Shown here piece by piece: positions 1 through 11,373 of a DNA stretch of 64,000 bases. The position numbers and the translations under genes were made by a program. The stretch is from Folioceros fuciformis (taxonomy: Eukaryota; Anthocerotophyta; Anthocerotopsida; Anthocerotales): contig JBNGIO010006191.1 in NCBI GenBank assembly GCA_049999805.1, positions 162,151 through 226,150 of the forward strand, written 5' to 3'. Under the pieces are notes generated by a model. That model was not told the DNA's origin, searched no databases, and was given only the letters and a program-made list of their open reading frames with translations. Position 1 is the stretch's first letter. Every line of letters starts with the position of its first letter.

Positions 1-1170
1 AAACCACCAAAGAGTGGTAGGATGACTAGTAGCCTTGGTGTGCACGACGGGGAGGAAGCACTCAAGGGGAGGCACCCATGTGCACTGTTGCAAGAATATA
101 CGTGGATATCATATAGGGAATGGCCACCCTATATATACATGAATGTATGCTAAATATATATAGAATATGTGTTTAGAGATGTTTAGGGTTATGTTGAAGG
201 GCAAGACTTCTAGAAGCACGACAGATACCAAATCTCCAATCGATGTGGATGCTCAAGTTATCTTAACCTATCGGGCCTTGATGGGCAAACAATCGTTGAT
301 GCTCACGTTGTTTTGAGATATCAGTCTATCAATATGAGTTTAAGCCATTAGAGTTGTGCAGATGCTCAAGTTGTTTTGAGATATCAGTCAATCAACAAGA
401 GTTTAAGCTATTAGAGTTGTGTTTTGAGCTTGTCCCATACAATACAACATTTAAGCCATTAGAGTTGTGATTGAACTTGTTCCATGCAATACAATACTTA
501 ATGATAGAATGTATAGAATAGAAGCAAGGGGTTGTGGGATTAGAAGTAGGATGGCCGTTGTGGAGCTTGATGTGTTGATGAGAAATCTGGAGGAGAACAA
601 TAAGGTGTTGGTTTTAGGGTTTAGGAGAACACCAAGGTATTGAGTTGCAACACCTCAATTTGCAAACAACGTCGAAACATGGGCTAATGGTGTACCCATC
701 ACAATGGGCCTTCGCCCATTTCGCCCGCTGGATGTAAGAGGAGAAGTTGGGTCTTGCCTTGGCATCTTGGCTGGAGGTACATTGTTGGGTGCCCACATGT
801 TTCCTTTTTCTAAGGGGTTTTAAAATTTTTATTTACTGAAACTACTCGTACACAGGTATTATATTATTTGTTATTATTAATAACTTACTAATTGATCATA
901 GAAAATACCCCCGGACTAATTGATGTGACGTGTAGACCTCTAAAGAGAGCCTGGTCCCGACATCGTCCTTGGTTTTGGACCCAACCTGTACGGGACTGCC
1001 TATCCCCGTTGAAACGGGAGGACCCGTACCGGGAACGGAAAAGGCAACCCTGTGAACCACTGGTCTCAAGGGCTTGTGCTCACCTGTCGGAACCGGGACC
1101 GGGACCGAGCTACTCAGTTACGGAGTTGAGCCCCATCGCCCAGACCTAGGCAAGTCGTTTTCAGCGGTTC
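1..1170. other. AT-rich intergenic DNA with a short direct repeat
   Basis: No gene is recognised. At about 300-420 a phrase of roughly 60 bp (gctcaagttgttttgagata, followed by sequence ending in agtttaagc and attagagttgtg) occurs twice in tandem, and its tail appears a third time near 450-470. From about 930 the base composition becomes GC-rich toward the L35 gene, so 930-1206 probably holds its promoter and leader. Confidence 0.5.
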
Positions 1171-1206
1171 AGCAGTGTGTCCACCTTCTTCCTGCGGATC
1201 GACGCC

Positions 1207-1680
1207 ATGGCGAAGATCAAGGTCCACGAGCTGCGGGGCAAGAGTAAGGCGGAGCTGCTGAACCAGCTGAAGGAGCTCAAGGCCGAGCTTGCCCTTTTGC
1301 GCGTCGCCAAAGTCACAGGCGGAGCCCCGAACAAGCTCAGCAAGATCAAGGTGGTGCGTTTGTCCATCGCGCAAGTGCTCACGGTTATCTCTCAGACTCA
1401 GAAGGCAGCTCTGCGGACCGCCTACGCCAAAAGCAGGCGCCTACCTCTGGACCTGAGGCCCAAGAAGACTAGGGCAATCAGGCGGCGGCTTACTAAGCAC
1501 CAGGTTTGTGATTTTTTTGATTTCTCCTCTGTGATTGCATCAGCGCGGTTGCGGCTACTGCAAATGAATTGCGCTTTTTCTCAAACAGTTTATGCTTGTG
1601 GTCAGGCTGCTGCCAAGACGGAACGACAGAAGAAGAGGGAGACTTACTTCCCTCTGCGCAAGTATGCAGTCAAGGCTTAG
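1207..1680 (+). CDS. RPL35: 60S ribosomal protein L35 (uL29), two exons
   Basis: Cytosolic large-subunit ribosomal protein near the polypeptide exit tunnel. Exon 1 is 1207-1503, exon 2 1606-1680, giving 123 residues, the usual plant length. The start [10 protein letters not shown] matches the family; an upstream in-frame ATG at 1177 would add ten residues and is not needed. The family blocks [37 protein letters not shown] and the C-terminal [11 protein letters not shown] are all present. The intron (1504-1605, gtttgtg...gtcag) is 102 bp, a multiple of three without an in-frame stop, so retention would yield a 157-residue protein. One residue is odd: the near-invariant Lys in VVRKSIA is Leu here (VVRLSIA). 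Recognition is secure; whether this copy is the main expressed one is unknown. Confidence 0.93.
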   Translation: MAKIKVHELRGKSKAELLNQLKELKAELALLRVAKVTGGAPNKLSKIKVVRLSIAQVLTVISQTQKAALRTAYAKSRRLPLDLRPKKTRAIRRRLTKHQVCDFFDFSSVIASARLRLLQMNCAFSQTVYACGQAAAKTERQKKRETYFPLRKYAVKA

Positions 1681-2400
1681 GGTTACTGGCGAAATGTATC
1701 ATCATCGCTTAGCTGGGATGCTATTAGTGAAGGCAGGTGCGTAGTGTCTTCAGGCAGCTCGGACATGCCGGGAGGCAATAGCCTGGTTGAGGAGATGCTG
1801 CTGAGGTCGCACCCCGGAACATTTTTTTTTTTGGTGTGAAGTGCGGAGAAGCGGAATGTGCCGGCTTCCTCCATGCCCGTAATTGAGAGATTTGCGGTTA
1901 TTACTGTCTTTCTGTTTTTTTTTTGGCTTGCTGCCCCATTTCCTTTTCTCCGATGGTACGTGGGTTTGGGAAATTCTATGAAGTACACAGGGAACAAGGT
2001 TTGAAAGACATGAATTTTCATAATTCGGCTTCCGGTGTTGGAAGAGCAGCGTTCAACAGCTGCAAGGATCCTCCAAGGGTGATTTCGCAACAGCATGCTC
2101 GATATAATGCTCTATCTGTATTACTTGTTGCCTTACGACACGTCTTGCAAACAAGTGCACCAGTCAGAGGTCCGCGCTACGTCATCCAGAATGACTCTGG
2201 TTTGATGCACCCCTCGTTTCTTTGTGCTGCACACGGAAGTCTGGCATCACGAGTGTCAGAAGCCGACAACTCCCGCGAAGTTGCTGAAACGCAAGAAAAG
2301 GTTCCAGCGTCAGGCCGCACATCGGCAACTAGCACCTCGTGTGATCATCGTTAGCTTCAGAGCCAGATAACAGCAAGTTCCATGTAACAATATCTCTTTG
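1681..2400. other. Downstream region of L35, nothing recognised
   Basis: Probably the 3' UTR of L35 followed by spacer. Open frames at 1683-2096 (minus) and 1923-2354 (plus) show no family resemblance and no exon-like continuation. T-rich runs occur at 1823-1833 and 1915-1924. Confidence 0.4.
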
Positions 2401-2407
2401 AGTTAGT

Positions 2408-2705
2408 GCTGTCGAAATCCTGGCCTGCACCTTCCAGTTCCGCACGTTTGATGTATGCCCACCGGAGGTTTTCCAAGCAGAGCGTTACTCAGCAATCCTC
2501 AATCATGCAATTGTAATCCTCTGGTGAGCCTGATGGAATGCGGCTGAGCAATGGAATTGAAGTGCTTGAAAGCCCCGTCCACCAGTCCCTCATGAATGTA
2601 TGCTAGTAGAAGGAATGAAAAGGTGCATCACTAGGCCGCATTCCGGCAACAAACATCTCCTCAATACCAGCTATTGCCTTGTGACCTCCATGATGTAGCC
2701 GTCCC
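2408..2705 (-). pseudogene. Relic of a PPR gene
   Basis: The plus strand here is recognisably the antisense of part of the DYW-class PPR gene at 18489-21161. For example atcatgcaattgtaat at about 2505, the phrase around gtccctcatgaatg at 2585 and caacaaacatctcctc at 2647 correspond to plus-strand stretches at about 19170, 19250 and 19315 of that gene. The piece at 2418-2496 corresponds to another PPR repeat (compare about 19425-19505), so segments are out of order. Frames are broken and no open frame survives. This is a decayed, rearranged fragment of the same family. Confidence 0.7.
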
Positions 2706-2950
2706 TTATAGGGAATCCGTGCGGACCTTGATCCTCGTGCATTGCTCCGCTCAACATGGAGGGTTCGAACCACACCGGCACGAACAAGGAGGGGTAGAAC
2801 CAAACCGGCGCCCTAAACAGCTGATCCCCGGTCCAGTATTACGGAACGGGACGTCTTTGCGTATGCATTATCTAGGGTTGTGCGTACGCGGGATACAAAT
2901 TACGAAGAGGAAAAACCACAGGTATTTGTTGGGACCGAAGAATAAGAGCA

Positions 2951-4009
2951 ATGAAACTACTCCGTCACACTCTGCTTGGAGCTCCAAGCGATCTCCACGA
3001 CACCACGGCAAGAGGGTCGAGTTCCGAGCTCGTAAGGCGTTTTAATCCATTGTGCATCGATCAGCAACAGACGGAAGCGGTGAGGCGCGACAAGTTGTTG
3101 CTAGACAGGTTCCTACAGGATTGGCATTTCTTCGTACAAGGCTGGTGTCCGGTTCCAAGGGCTGGCTATGGCGGACTCGGGAGAAGGCCGCCCTTGTGGA
3201 GTGGCGGTGGCCGATGAGCACCCTCAGCAGTCTACGCCGTCCACGCAAGAGCAGGTCTAGTCGAGGCATTGTTAGGCCTTAGATACGATGCGTTCAGATC
3301 TTGGGAAATCAGCACGCGTCAAGGGCAGATGTCAAGCAGGTTTGGATGCGTTGGTAGGTGCGTCTCTTGTCTTACGATTTCGCCATGGATTTTTTGCAGG
3401 AGGCTGTGTTGAAAAAGAAATACGGGGGTCTTATTCCGAAGAAGCCACCGCTCATTTCGAAGGTGGGTGGGCCCCGAAGGATCTGGTCACATTTGCAGGA
3501 GCTGAAGGAATTCAGATTACGATTCATCAGTTCGGAATGTGCCTGTTTTAATATCTGCGTTCTGCATATGTCCACGAGGTGGGTAGAGGTTCTCCGTTAA
3601 GTAATCGGTGTTTTGAACAGGATCATGAGCGGGCCTTCTTCGACTCTGCGGATTGGGCTCTTGGAAAGGTAGGTTTCGCAGGATGGAGTGGATGGGAAGC
3701 CTCAGCTCGGAGCAGCGGTGGTTGATCTGCTTGTTCGCTGTCGTTGTGTGAAGCAGGGCACAGCACCAGGTGTGAAGCCTAGAAGTTCGGTGGAGTCACT
3801 TCGTCCCAAACTACAGGTAAAGCTGAAGCGTACAAACATGTTTTGCTGGCCCAGATTCAGATGCTTGCGTCATTCCTGTTGGGGATTCCTTGCCCTTGAG
3901 TTTAATGCTCCCACATTTCCAGCCAACACCACATCAACCTCTTCCATCTCGACGTGCATCTTACATTCCCTCAGCTGAAGAAATGGCAGGTAAACTGTTC
4001 TGTTTCTGA
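2951..4009 (+). CDS. Endosulfine/ARPP19-family protein, five exons
   Basis: Endosulfines are small phosphoproteins which, when phosphorylated in the FDSxD motif, inhibit PP2A-B55. Exons: up to 3079, 3400-3462, 3621-3668, 3754-3816 and 3923-4009, each bounded by gt/ag with frames that join exactly. They read EAVLKKKYGGLIPKKPPLIS, then DHERAFFDSADWALGK, then QGTAPGVKPRSSVESLRPKL, then PTPHQPLPSRRASYIPSAEE and a stop. The core KKYGGLIPKKPPL and the FDSADW phosphosite are diagnostic for plant members. The first exon is the weak point: it ends DQQQTEA at 3079 before gtgagg, but the ATG at 2951 is only one candidate, and there may be an upstream exon. The N-terminus is variable in this family. Intron 1 would be 320 bp, the others 158, 85 and 106 bp. 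Confidence 0.82.
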
Positions 4010-4448
4010 CAGGGCATGACTAAGCGGCAAAGAGTTACAAGGGAAGTGTAAAGTATGCTCAAACATTTGAGACGTGTGTGTGAACTCTCCTCAGGAGAAG
4101 CAGGTGCAGAGGTGGAAACACCGGCCAGTTGAGGTGACGTGAGGTCGGCTTGAGCGATGCAGCACCTTGTTAGCTTGAGACGAAGACGTTTCAGTGTGTA
4201 TTTTATTTCTTTGGTAATTCCAGTATGTTGTGTCTGAAGTAGTAATCAAGTTTGCCATTCAACTAGCTCTGCTTCTATGACGATTTTGGCGCGCAATCTC
4301 GCGTTGGAGACAAACAAGTCCCCATTCGGACTACTGGACACAGTCTAATGGACACACAAGTCACTGTAAGATTTATGTGCCCAAATTCCCACACATTGCA
4401 CAACCGATGATCTAAGTGTCATCCACCAGGTGGGTGGTGCCCGTGATA

Positions 4449-4736
4449 TCTGGCAAAACGGGCATCTCACCCACCCTTGTGTGGCATCTCCCTTTGTGTG
4501 GCATCTCACCCTTTGTGTGGCATCTCACCCTTTGTGTGGCATCTCACCCTTTGTGTGGCATCTCACCCTTTGTGTGGCATCTCACCCTTGTGTGGCATCT
4601 CACCCTTGTGTGGCATCTCACCCTTATTTGGCATCTCACCCTTATTTGGCATCTCACTCCTGTGTGACATCCCATTCTTGTACGTCATCTCGTTATTGTG
4701 TGACATCTCCCTGTTGTGTGGCATCTCACTGTCGTG
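4449..4736. repeat. Minisatellite, 18/19-bp unit
   Basis: About fourteen head-to-tail copies of ctttgtgtggcatctcacc (19 bp), passing into an 18-bp variant (cttgtgtggcatctcacc) and then a variant with cttattt at its start. The last units are more degenerate. The unit has no stop in any plus frame, so three overlapping open frames run through it; these are not taken as genes. Confidence 0.95.
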
Positions 4737-5363
4737 ACAAGTCTTTTCACTGTATGCCCTAAAACTCCATCACATTACAAAAAACGGTCACCATGTTGTC
4801 TATTTTTGTGAATTTCAGACTTGAGTGTTAGAATTCCACAAGGCGACAAGGTGATATGTCACAACGTGTCTCGAGAGACATGACCCACAAGAGAGAAATG
4901 TCGACCTTGCCACATCTAACATACCACGCACATGGTGTTCTCACGGACCAGAAATTAAAAACACTGCTGCCTTCGTGGGGCCAACTGGCTAGTCTTCTAT
5001 TATTCAGTTTCAGAAACGACTCTCAGAAATGACTCCTAGTTCCCTATACGACTTCTGGTAAAAGTTACTGTGTTTTGCCTGATCCTTTTCAAGGAACGAC
5101 TGCGATGAAATTCCCTTCTCAACTCCTGAAAGTGCAGTAGAATGGCTTACACCTTAAACCAAGCTAGCAGTGGAATTCGTTACTATTTAAACCACGCTAA
5201 CTGGAACTTGACTGTACAAAGCTAACCTTCCGGGACAAATATGGAGTCCATGGGGAATGAATAGTGTTACAATGGCCACTCACTGACGAGGACAAATGCC
5301 CCTACATTGAGATACCTTTTCTCAAATATAGGGAACTAATACTACAATTTGGTTCAAACAAGC
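4737..5363. other. Spacer and 3' flank of HDS
   Basis: No gene recognised. The part adjoining 5363 presumably contains the 3' UTR and polyadenylation site of the minus-strand HDS gene. Confidence 0.4.
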
Positions 5364-8300
5364 TCAGGCCACAACTTCAGGATCCACCCAACGCCCGTGA
5401 TCCTTGATTAGCTGAATCAAGGAGTCAGTTGCTATGTCCATAGCGATTCCTCTCTTGACCACCTCCTGCAGTGGACACGGTGTGGGATTCTTTATGACAG
5501 CACAAACCACAAGAGCACGAAAATAGCTGAGACAGCATTTTCCTTCCACGCATACCTTCCCGACGTAGAGATCAATCTTCCCTGGAGCTCCACCGACATA
5601 ACCGAAGTCTGCGTCCGCCATTTCTCCCGGACCGTTCACAATGCAGCCCATGATAGCGATCTGCCAAAACAACCCACGGTGTGAGCAAGAAAGCGTCTCC
5701 ACCAACGGTTTAGAGCACTGTGGAGAGGAGTGGAAAGAGCACTCACCGAAACGCCTGGAAGATGGGAAGTTCGTTCTCGGATTTCGGCACTGATTTCCTG
5801 AAGGTCAAAAAGAGTCCTGCCGCAAGAAGGGCATGAGACGTACTCCTGCAAAGTGAACAAGTCATAGTTAGCACACTTTCCCGAGCGGACAACGAGCAGA
5901 AACGGCATAGCACAACCAACGGGCGCCTTCTTACCGTTTTGGTGTTCCGCATGCGGCAGCCTTGTAGTAATCCAAAGGAGGTGTTGCGAAGAAACTCAAA
6001 TTCTTGGTCAGTTGCTTCCAACAGCAAGCCATCGCCAAGCCCGTCTACAAGTAGGGCACCTACTTCGCTGCCTGTCTTAATCACCAAATCGTCTCTGCCA
6101 TGCAACATCTTAGATAATTGCAAAGATCAAACACACTTATTCCAACACAAGATTTTCCCACTGCAATACCTGTGGACTCCAGCGGGGAATTCCAAGTGGT
6201 GGATTACAGGGAAATCAAGCTGGTTCACTTGCAAGTATTCGAACAATCTGCAAACCCAAAAGATGGACGTCACCGTGAGACCGCAGCTGAGCACAAGACC
6301 GGTGAGCAAACGATATTTAAAGTGAGAACTGTGTGATGACCTTCTGGATGCATGCACTCGGCTCGACTCTGCATTCTCAGATAAGTTGATGAGGAGCATG
6401 GTTGCTTCCGTGTTCTTCAAGATGTCAAGTTTCTCATTTGCCTCATCTCCTTGCAATGTCACGGCAAATCGGGTACCTGCACAACCATGATATAGAGGGT
6501 TAAAAGGTTACCCGGCTGCTACACCTTTCATCCACCTGGCTGCGTTTTGCTGACTCACCTGCCGGTAAGGACTTGATTGAGTCCGAGGCAAGTTCCTCAA
6601 GGGTCACAAGGACCATGGCATGTGGGAGCGGCTTCGCGAGCTGCTGCGATAGCGGAGTCAGGACTCCCACGCTGATGTCAGTTAGTCTCTTTAGAGCCAG
6701 TCGCTGCACAGACGTCATTGTCACCTCATAAATGCCCAAGTTAATGCAACCACATTGGTTTTCTCCTCTAGCAATTGCTGAACATGAAGGCGTCACATGA
6801 GTGTCCTAGTGCTCACCGCTGCTTTGTCATCAACCGGAGGTAGCTCTCTCAGCAAGATTGTGTCCACAGTCGCAAGATCCTGCGCATAGAGGAACACGGT
6901 GCGTGACTATGAGACCTGAGAAACGTCTCAGCTGAAGGTTGTCGCACTGCATTAGTCCGGACAGGTTAACGAACCTTGTACGGCATGCCAATGATAAGTT
7001 TAGACGCCAGAGACCTGTACAGTGCTTCTGGGTTCTGCAGGGGGGAAAAAAAGGGTACCATTAACAAGCGTCCCACCATAAAGCAGAGTGTTCTTGCACA
7101 GAGACGCTGTAATCTTTCAAAAGATATCTTCATGCTTTACCTTCAACTGATCAAGGGAGACAGACATGAGAACTGAGCCGTCACGGTGGAGGACGCCTCT
7201 GTAATCCACTGCATCACCCTGCAAAATTGAATTGGCAATGATCAGGATTCCCGAAAGATCATGGATTTTCGTGTTATCCCAAAGCCAAGTCACGTATAAC
7301 TGAGGAAAGCAGTAGGTAATACCTCCTTTTGCACCGGAAGCTGTCCAGTTCGGCGCTGGAAATCGAAGTATCGGCGGTGCTTTTCCTCAAATGGTGCCTG
7401 GGGATGATAACACACCTGAACTGTCAAAGTTGTGCAAATCTCATAAAATGCATGAACTGGCAAGAGAGATATTTTCAGGAACATACCACTCCTTTCTGCA
7501 ATTCAGAAGCCCGCATACCCAACTTGGCCAACTTTGTGCAAGGGTCGATTTCGAACTCCGGGGCCTCTGTGAGGGAGACACGAATAGTGTCGCCCAGGCC
7601 ATCCTATACAAATTAGGCAGTAGATCAGCATCCAGGAAAGTTACTGTTGCCCACTGGAACCAGCAAAAACCGAAAGCCTTTGCTGACAGGGAAAGTGCAA
7701 ATCAACCTGCAGAAGGGCGCCGATGCCAATCGCTGACTTCATGCGACCATCCTCACCCTCGCCGGCCTCAGTAACTCCCAGATGCAGGGGATAATTCCAG
7801 CCGTTTACATACATTTCAGCCACCAGAAGGCGGTATGCTTGTACCATGACCACTGGGTTGCTAGCCTTCATTGAAAACACGAAGTTGTGGTAGTCCAGTT
7901 TGCGACAGATGCGAGCAAACTCAAAAGCCGACTCAACCTGTGGAGACACAGGAACCAAGACGCGTTAGACACAGGTCTCAAGGGGTGAGAAGGGATATAT
8001 ACGATGGGAAATCGTAGCAACATGCACTCCACACCCCTCACCATGCCCCTTGGAGAGTCACCGTAGTAGCTCATGATACGATCTGACAAACTTCCATGGT
8101 TTGTGCCAATTCGCATGGCCCGTCCATACTTTTTGCACTTCTCCACAAGAGGGGTGAAAACCTACACATGCACCACTGTGAACAGGGGCTCCCAGGCTTC
8201 AGAAGCACAAACAGGGGAGCATGACCAATGCGCACCTTCTCGATGTGCTCCAACTCTTGCTGGTAGTCATCCTCGGTGTATTCCAGTTTCTCAAACTGGG

Positions 8301-9371
8301 CCCGCCGGTCAGCTACATCCAACGCACAGATAAAGCAGCTGTCAGCACACTTGCAAAAGGAAACTCCAGGTACTGGCCGTCCCTCCCAAGAGTATTGGAA
8401 GGCCCAAGGCTGTGCGTACTGACCAAAGTTGCCAGGATTGATCCTGATCTTATCAAAGCACTCGGCAACCTTCAGAGCAATTGCTGGTGCAAAGTGGATG
8501 TCGGCAACGAGGGGAATGGAGTACCTGCCGGCACATAGAAGAGGGAGGCAGTGAGACACCCAACATCTTTGACCACCCAAAAGCAACAAAACGGAACGAC
8601 ACCAAGCCAAGCCAGGCCAAACCAATCGGCAGCACGCAAATCCTACCCCTTCTGCACAAGCGTGTTCTTAATCTCGTAAGCAGCTTCAGCCTCCTTCCTC
8701 CCCTGTACTGTAATCCTCACAATATCGGCCCCCCGGTCCGAAATCCTCATGACCTGCGGGTTCCATCCCATTCTACCCAGATGAAACCTGGAAGCTCAAG
8801 CCCAAAAAGCGCAACACCGCCCCCACACAGCAGTCGCTCGGAAGAAGACAAGAGGAGAGCCGCGCAGCGCAGCGCACCTGATCCACGGTGGCCGCCACAT
8901 CCTTGGTGTCCGTGGTGGTCATGGTCTGCACCCGGATGGGAAAATCACTCCCAATACCCACATTCCCAACCATCACCGGGGACGTCTTCCTGCGCACGGT
9001 TTTGTGCACCGACTCGCAGTACTTTTGCCTGGGCACTGCGCAGCACATAGCACAGCACGGCACAATGGAATGAGAAGCTCCAAAATCCGAGCAACCACAA
9101 ACACTCACTCCGCTCCTATCCCCTCCCTCCCGTTCTGCATGCAGATGCTAACCAGCTGACAGCAGCACAGCATGCAGCGCGTACCGAGCAGTTGGCTGCC
9201 GGCGGAGGCCGGCTCCAGCTCCAGCTCCGCCACCTCGCTCCCCATGCTCCGGGCGGCCGCCAAGCGCACCCGCCTCCTGGCCTGCACGGCATTGCGAGAC
9301 GGCAAGGAATTCCCCAAGAATCCCTGCTCCACTCTCAGCCCCGCCACTCCCTGCACTGCCAGCCCCGCCAT
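5364..9371 (-). CDS. HDS: 4-hydroxy-3-methylbut-2-enyl diphosphate synthase (HDS, ispG/GcpE), 19 exons
   Basis: Plastid [4Fe-4S] enzyme converting methylerythritol cyclodiphosphate to HMBPP, the penultimate MEP-pathway step. Exons, 5' to 3': 9371-9185, 9035-8878, 8753-8647, 8524-8424, 8312-8236, 8161-8042, 7937-7707, 7603-7487, 7397-7323, 7218-7141, 7034-6975, 6879-6817, 6703-6559, 6476-6341, 6247-6170, 6094-5935, 5845-5747, 5660-5556, 5465-5364. Every junction is GT..AG and all phases agree, giving 732 residues (Arabidopsis about 740). Landmarks: [85 protein letters not shown]. Iron-sulfur ligands are Cys636, Cys639 (YVSCPSCGR), Cys670 and Glu677 ([10 protein letters not shown]). The plant-specific domain between barrel and C-terminal domain is complete. 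The first about 60 residues, Arg/Ala/Ser-rich, look like a plastid transit peptide. The gene stands head to head with DXS. Confidence 0.96.
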
Positions 9372-10169
9372 TTCTGTCCCCCGCTGCTGCTAGCACGTTC
9401 TCTGCTGTCGTGGGGGTCCGAAGTACAAGCACGAAGAGAGCCGGAGCAGAAGTACTTCCTCACTCCCTCCACACAAAAGTGCCGGCTCTGGCCTGTATTC
9501 CCGGGCAGCGAGAGCGGAGCAGAAGCTCAAGTTCGGGCTCCAGCGATGGAATCTCCTGAGAGCCGAGATGCCGCTATGTATCAGCCGAGAGCAGATTTAG
9601 GTGACTCGCTCCAGGAACGGAGTAGCCGGCTGGGCTATTTGGCAAGCACCAGGAAGGGGGAGGATTGGACTTTTGGCGCCTGCGACTCTCAGTCAGGGGT
9701 CGCATATTCCGCTCAACCAGCCACCAGCCACCAGCCACCGGCCTCGGTTCTTCTTTCCTTCCAGCTTCACCGAAGTGACTACCATTTGCATTTGTTTGTG
9801 TAATCCGAATTATCAGAAACGGCGTCAGCATTGAGAGATGCCAATGCGTGCGGACACAAGGTTAAAATCCGAGGTTCCCAAGAGTTGGGTCGGTGTGCGT
9901 ACCATGTGAGATGCCGTTCCAGACTACCCAGACAAACCCACACGTCACGGTAGGTGGAAACTGGAAGCAAGATGGGACGTTTGATCATGGGCCATGTCGT
10001 CGTTTGGCTCCTTCGTTCCCCGAGATGGCCAGCATCAAAGCCCCAAAGAAAAGAAAAAGCCAGTCGGTACAGGCCCCGAAAACATTCGATAAGGAGCACA
10101 TACGCCCACCTGGAAGAGAAGAAGAAAAGTGCCCTTCCCTAACAAAATAGTGCCTTATTGTAACAGCTT

Positions 10170-11300
10170 AACAGTGGGGTAGGGAAAGAGAGTTGGCTAT
10201 GAAACTTGTGGGAAGTAAGTTACTGGAGTAGACAAAAGTAAGCCGTGACACTATCCAAGTGATCAAAACATAGTTGAATGGGAGATAGTCGGAGTTGAAG
10301 CAAGTTGTGAAAAGAGAGAGCTGGTTAGTAGAGAATAACTCCTCTCGATCAAATATGACACAACTACAAAAGTTTAAGCGAGTTGTTCAGAGGGAGAGAG
10401 CTAGCTAGTAGTTCAGAGGGAGAGAGCTAGCTAGTAGAGAATTACTGCTCGATTAGAATGTGACACAACTAAACTTTCTCCAGAACAATACATGTCTTGT
10501 ATACATAAGAGTACTTCAGTCGAGTCGAGCGATAGAGAATAACAACTAAATGATAATGTGATGCAAACCAAAGTTTTCAAAAGGAACAATTAATGCATGT
10601 GTCGATAGATCTGGATCTGCTATGTAAAACCTTGATTATAATGTGACATAAGCCCAAATACATAGCCCAAAACCAACACAAATCCTGTGGGTAGAGAATA
10701 AGATCAAGACACCTCGATCATAATGTGACACAAGCCCAAAACTAGTACATGTCCTATGGACATAGAATAAGACCTCAATCCTATGACACAAGCAAAGGTT
10801 GTCCAAAAACATAGTACATGTGCATGTGCGACAAGAATGAGAGTGTGTGCTGGAAAGAGACATTCAAGGCAAAAAAGAAGACCTCAAAAGTGAGTGGGAT
10901 GAGAATAAGACCTCGATCCTAATATGACACGGACCAAAGTTGTTGAGAAGCAGTACATGTCCAACGAGTAGAAGATTGTGGTTGAAAAGGAGAGTCCAAG
11001 ATAGAGAAACACCTAGATCATAATGTGACACAAACCAAAGTTGTTATTGGTAGAGAATAAGACCTTGGATCATGATGTGACATGAGCGAAAGTTGTTCAA
11101 AAACAAAGTACATGTACATGTCCTATCGATAGGAGGGAGAGTGCTTGAAAGAGAAAGTCAAGGCAAAGAAGAAGACCTCGAAAGTGAGTCTGAGAGAAAA
11201 AGATCTTGATCCTAATCTAACACAAACCAAAGATGTTGACAAATAGTACATGTCTAGTGAGCAACAGAAGACTGTGGCACAACCACATAAAAGGTGCCGA
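10170..11300. repeat. Degenerate repeat array, units about 60-150 bp
   Basis: A motif close to gatcataatgtgacacaaac followed by caaagttgtt and a few tens of bases later agtacatgtcc recurs about ten times (near 10364, 10458, 10551, 10637, 10715, 10775, 10915, 11011, 11070, 11205). Copies differ by substitutions and indels, and the interspersed sequence is variable. No coding potential seen. Confidence 0.7.
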
Positions 11301-11310
11301 ACAATAGAAC

Positions 11311-11373
11311 ATGTTTCATTGTCCTAGTGATATGTTTCATTGTCCTAGTGATATGTTTCATTGTCCTAGTGAT
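11311..11373. repeat. Three exact 21-bp tandem repeats
   Basis: The unit atgtttcattgtcctagtga plus a final t is present three times in perfect tandem at 11311-11331, 11332-11352 and 11353-11373. Confidence 0.95.

Noticed and set aside
3981-4020. A further intron in the endosulfine gene at 3990-4012
   Set aside because: It would be only 23 bp, too short to splice; reading through to the stop at 4009 is simpler.
4416-4762. Three open frames at the 4.5-kb minisatellite
   Set aside because: Products are pure repeat translations; the unit simply lacks stops.
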